From Streptomyces sp. NBC_00433 (GTDB lineage: Bacteria; Actinomycetota; Actinomycetes; Streptomycetales; Streptomycetaceae), in contig CP107926.1 of assembly GCA_036015235.1 (NCBI GenBank), positions 7,794,001 to 7,858,000 of the forward strand: a stretch of 64,000 bases of DNA, written 5' to 3'. The translations under genes and the position numbers were made by a program. The notes beneath the pieces are model-generated. The model saw only the letters and a list, made by a program, of their open reading frames with translations. It was not told where the DNA came from and searched no databases. Below, piece after piece: positions 63,500-64,000 of this stretch. Numbering within the stretch: position 1 is the stretch's first letter; every line of letters begins with the position of its first letter.

Positions 63500-64000
63500 T
63501 CACCGAGGCGCCGTTACCCATTCGGCCACGGTGCGAATGACGAGCGCCTGCCATTCCTGGCTCTGGGGGTCGAGGTACTGCGGGTCGTCGTGGACGGCGA
63601 AGCCGTGCTGAGAGCCATCGATCTCAACCAGCTCGCAGGGGCCGCCGAATCGCCGGGCTGCCGCCCGGGACGACTCGATGGGCACGAAGGTGTCCGCGGT
63701 GCCGTGCACGATGAGCGTCGGCGCCCGCACACCGCCGAGCGCCTCGTGGGGGCGGAGCCAGAACACCTCGTTGAAGATGGGCCGCCCGTGTTTCAAGGTC
63801 GGCGTGAACTGGATGAAGCCTTCCGACACCAACTGCTGGGCGGCTTCATCCTGGAGGTGGTCGTTCTCCCAATACGCCCGGCTGTCGATGGTGCGCTTCT
63901 TGTAGTCGAGCTGGGGATTGAGAAGCACGACGCGCGAAAGGTCGTCCGGTCGCTGCGCGGCGTAGTACGCACAGATGCCCCCGCCGAAGCTGGCACCTAG
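63500..64000 (-). CDS. Alpha/beta hydrolase, C-terminal part (5' end outside window)
   Basis: The frame is open to the right edge. The nucleophile elbow GASFGGG (GxSxG) is encoded at about 63980-64000. It is followed by RVVLLNPQLDYKKRTIDS, a cap-like segment, APTLIVHGTADTFVPIESSR with the acid Asp, and DGSQHGFAVHDDP with the catalytic His. The triad is therefore complete in the visible part. It resembles dienelactone hydrolase or S9-like esterases; the substrate is unknown. It converges on the XRE gene with a three-base gap. Confidence 0.88.
   Translation of the reverse strand, partial: LGASFGGGICAYYAAQRPDDLSRVVLLNPQLDYKKRTIDSRAYWENDHLQDEAAQQLVSEGFIQFTPTLKHGRPIFNEVFWLRPHEALGGVRAPTLIVHGTADTFVPIESSRAAARRFGGPCELVEIDGSQHGFAVHDDPQYLDPQSQEWQALVIRTVAEWVTAPR

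Overview
The window is chromosomal DNA of a high-GC, mycelial, spore-forming actinomycete, most likely Streptomyces or a close relative in the Streptomycetaceae. Evidence: very high GC with strong third-position G/C in all real genes, GTG starts, ATGA/GTGA overlaps, Tat signals, an SsgB sporulation protein that looks essentially canonical, an argCJBDRGH cluster in actinomycete order, a perfect CebR-type box, and rare TTA (bldA) codons. The right two thirds (arginine cluster, cobalamin genes, pabBC, a Gly-Cys-Val tRNA cluster, ssgB) look like conserved core chromosome. The left 13 kb is more accessory.

Layout. 1-0.4 kb: C-terminal end of a tyrosine integrase running in from the left, next to the 3' end of a 3-hydroxybutyryl-CoA dehydrogenase gene. 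1.5-10.6 kb: secreted carbohydrate-active enzymes (GH74 xyloglucanase with CBM2, a GH10-like Tat protein, a GH2 enzyme with a ricin-type lectin domain) with LacI-family operators. They are separated by a scar of gene remnants (GNAT, pentapeptide-repeat and ISAs1-type transposase fragments). 10.7-19.2 kb: an MFS exporter, a TPR protein, a DUF1905 protein, an RlmG-like methyltransferase, a divergent TetR/methyltransferase pair with paired operators, LtrA and a two-domain VOC protein. 19.3-27.1 kb: argC-argJ-argB-argD-argR then argG-argH, all translationally coupled or nearly so. 27.1-35.1 kb: a solute-binding lipoprotein with a TTA codon, PlsC, GDPD, a sigma-like factor, two GNATs, a two-gene membrane operon, and a decayed metN behind an intact Met/Cys-rich leader peptide. 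35.3-42.7 kb: cobL, a BluB-CobT fusion, a Met8/CobA fusion and a TrmH-type methyltransferase. 42.7-45.4 kb: a WXG100-like/lipoprotein/large-protein operon. 45.6-47.9 kb: an acyl-CoA dehydrogenase pair behind a KstR2-like operator. 48.5-52.5 kb: a Ser/Thr kinase and small conserved proteins. 52.6-53.1 kb: five minus-strand tRNAs. 53.3-60 kb: pabB-pabC, a double GNAT, a DsbA-like protein, small membrane proteins, a CGNR zinc-finger regulator and ssgB. 60-64 kb: two identical tRNA-Val(CAC) genes flanking an SRPBCC gene, an XRE/TPR regulator divergent from an HATPase pair, and a truncated alpha/beta hydrolase at the right edge.

The most notable observations are a family of intergenic repeats, three of them several hundred bases long. 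A short member has apparently been triplicated in frame inside argJ. The metN locus has collapsed but keeps its sulfur-amino-acid leader peptide. The TetR/methyltransferase promoter appears leaderless with two operators two helical turns apart. I did not find a clearly new defence or biosynthetic system.
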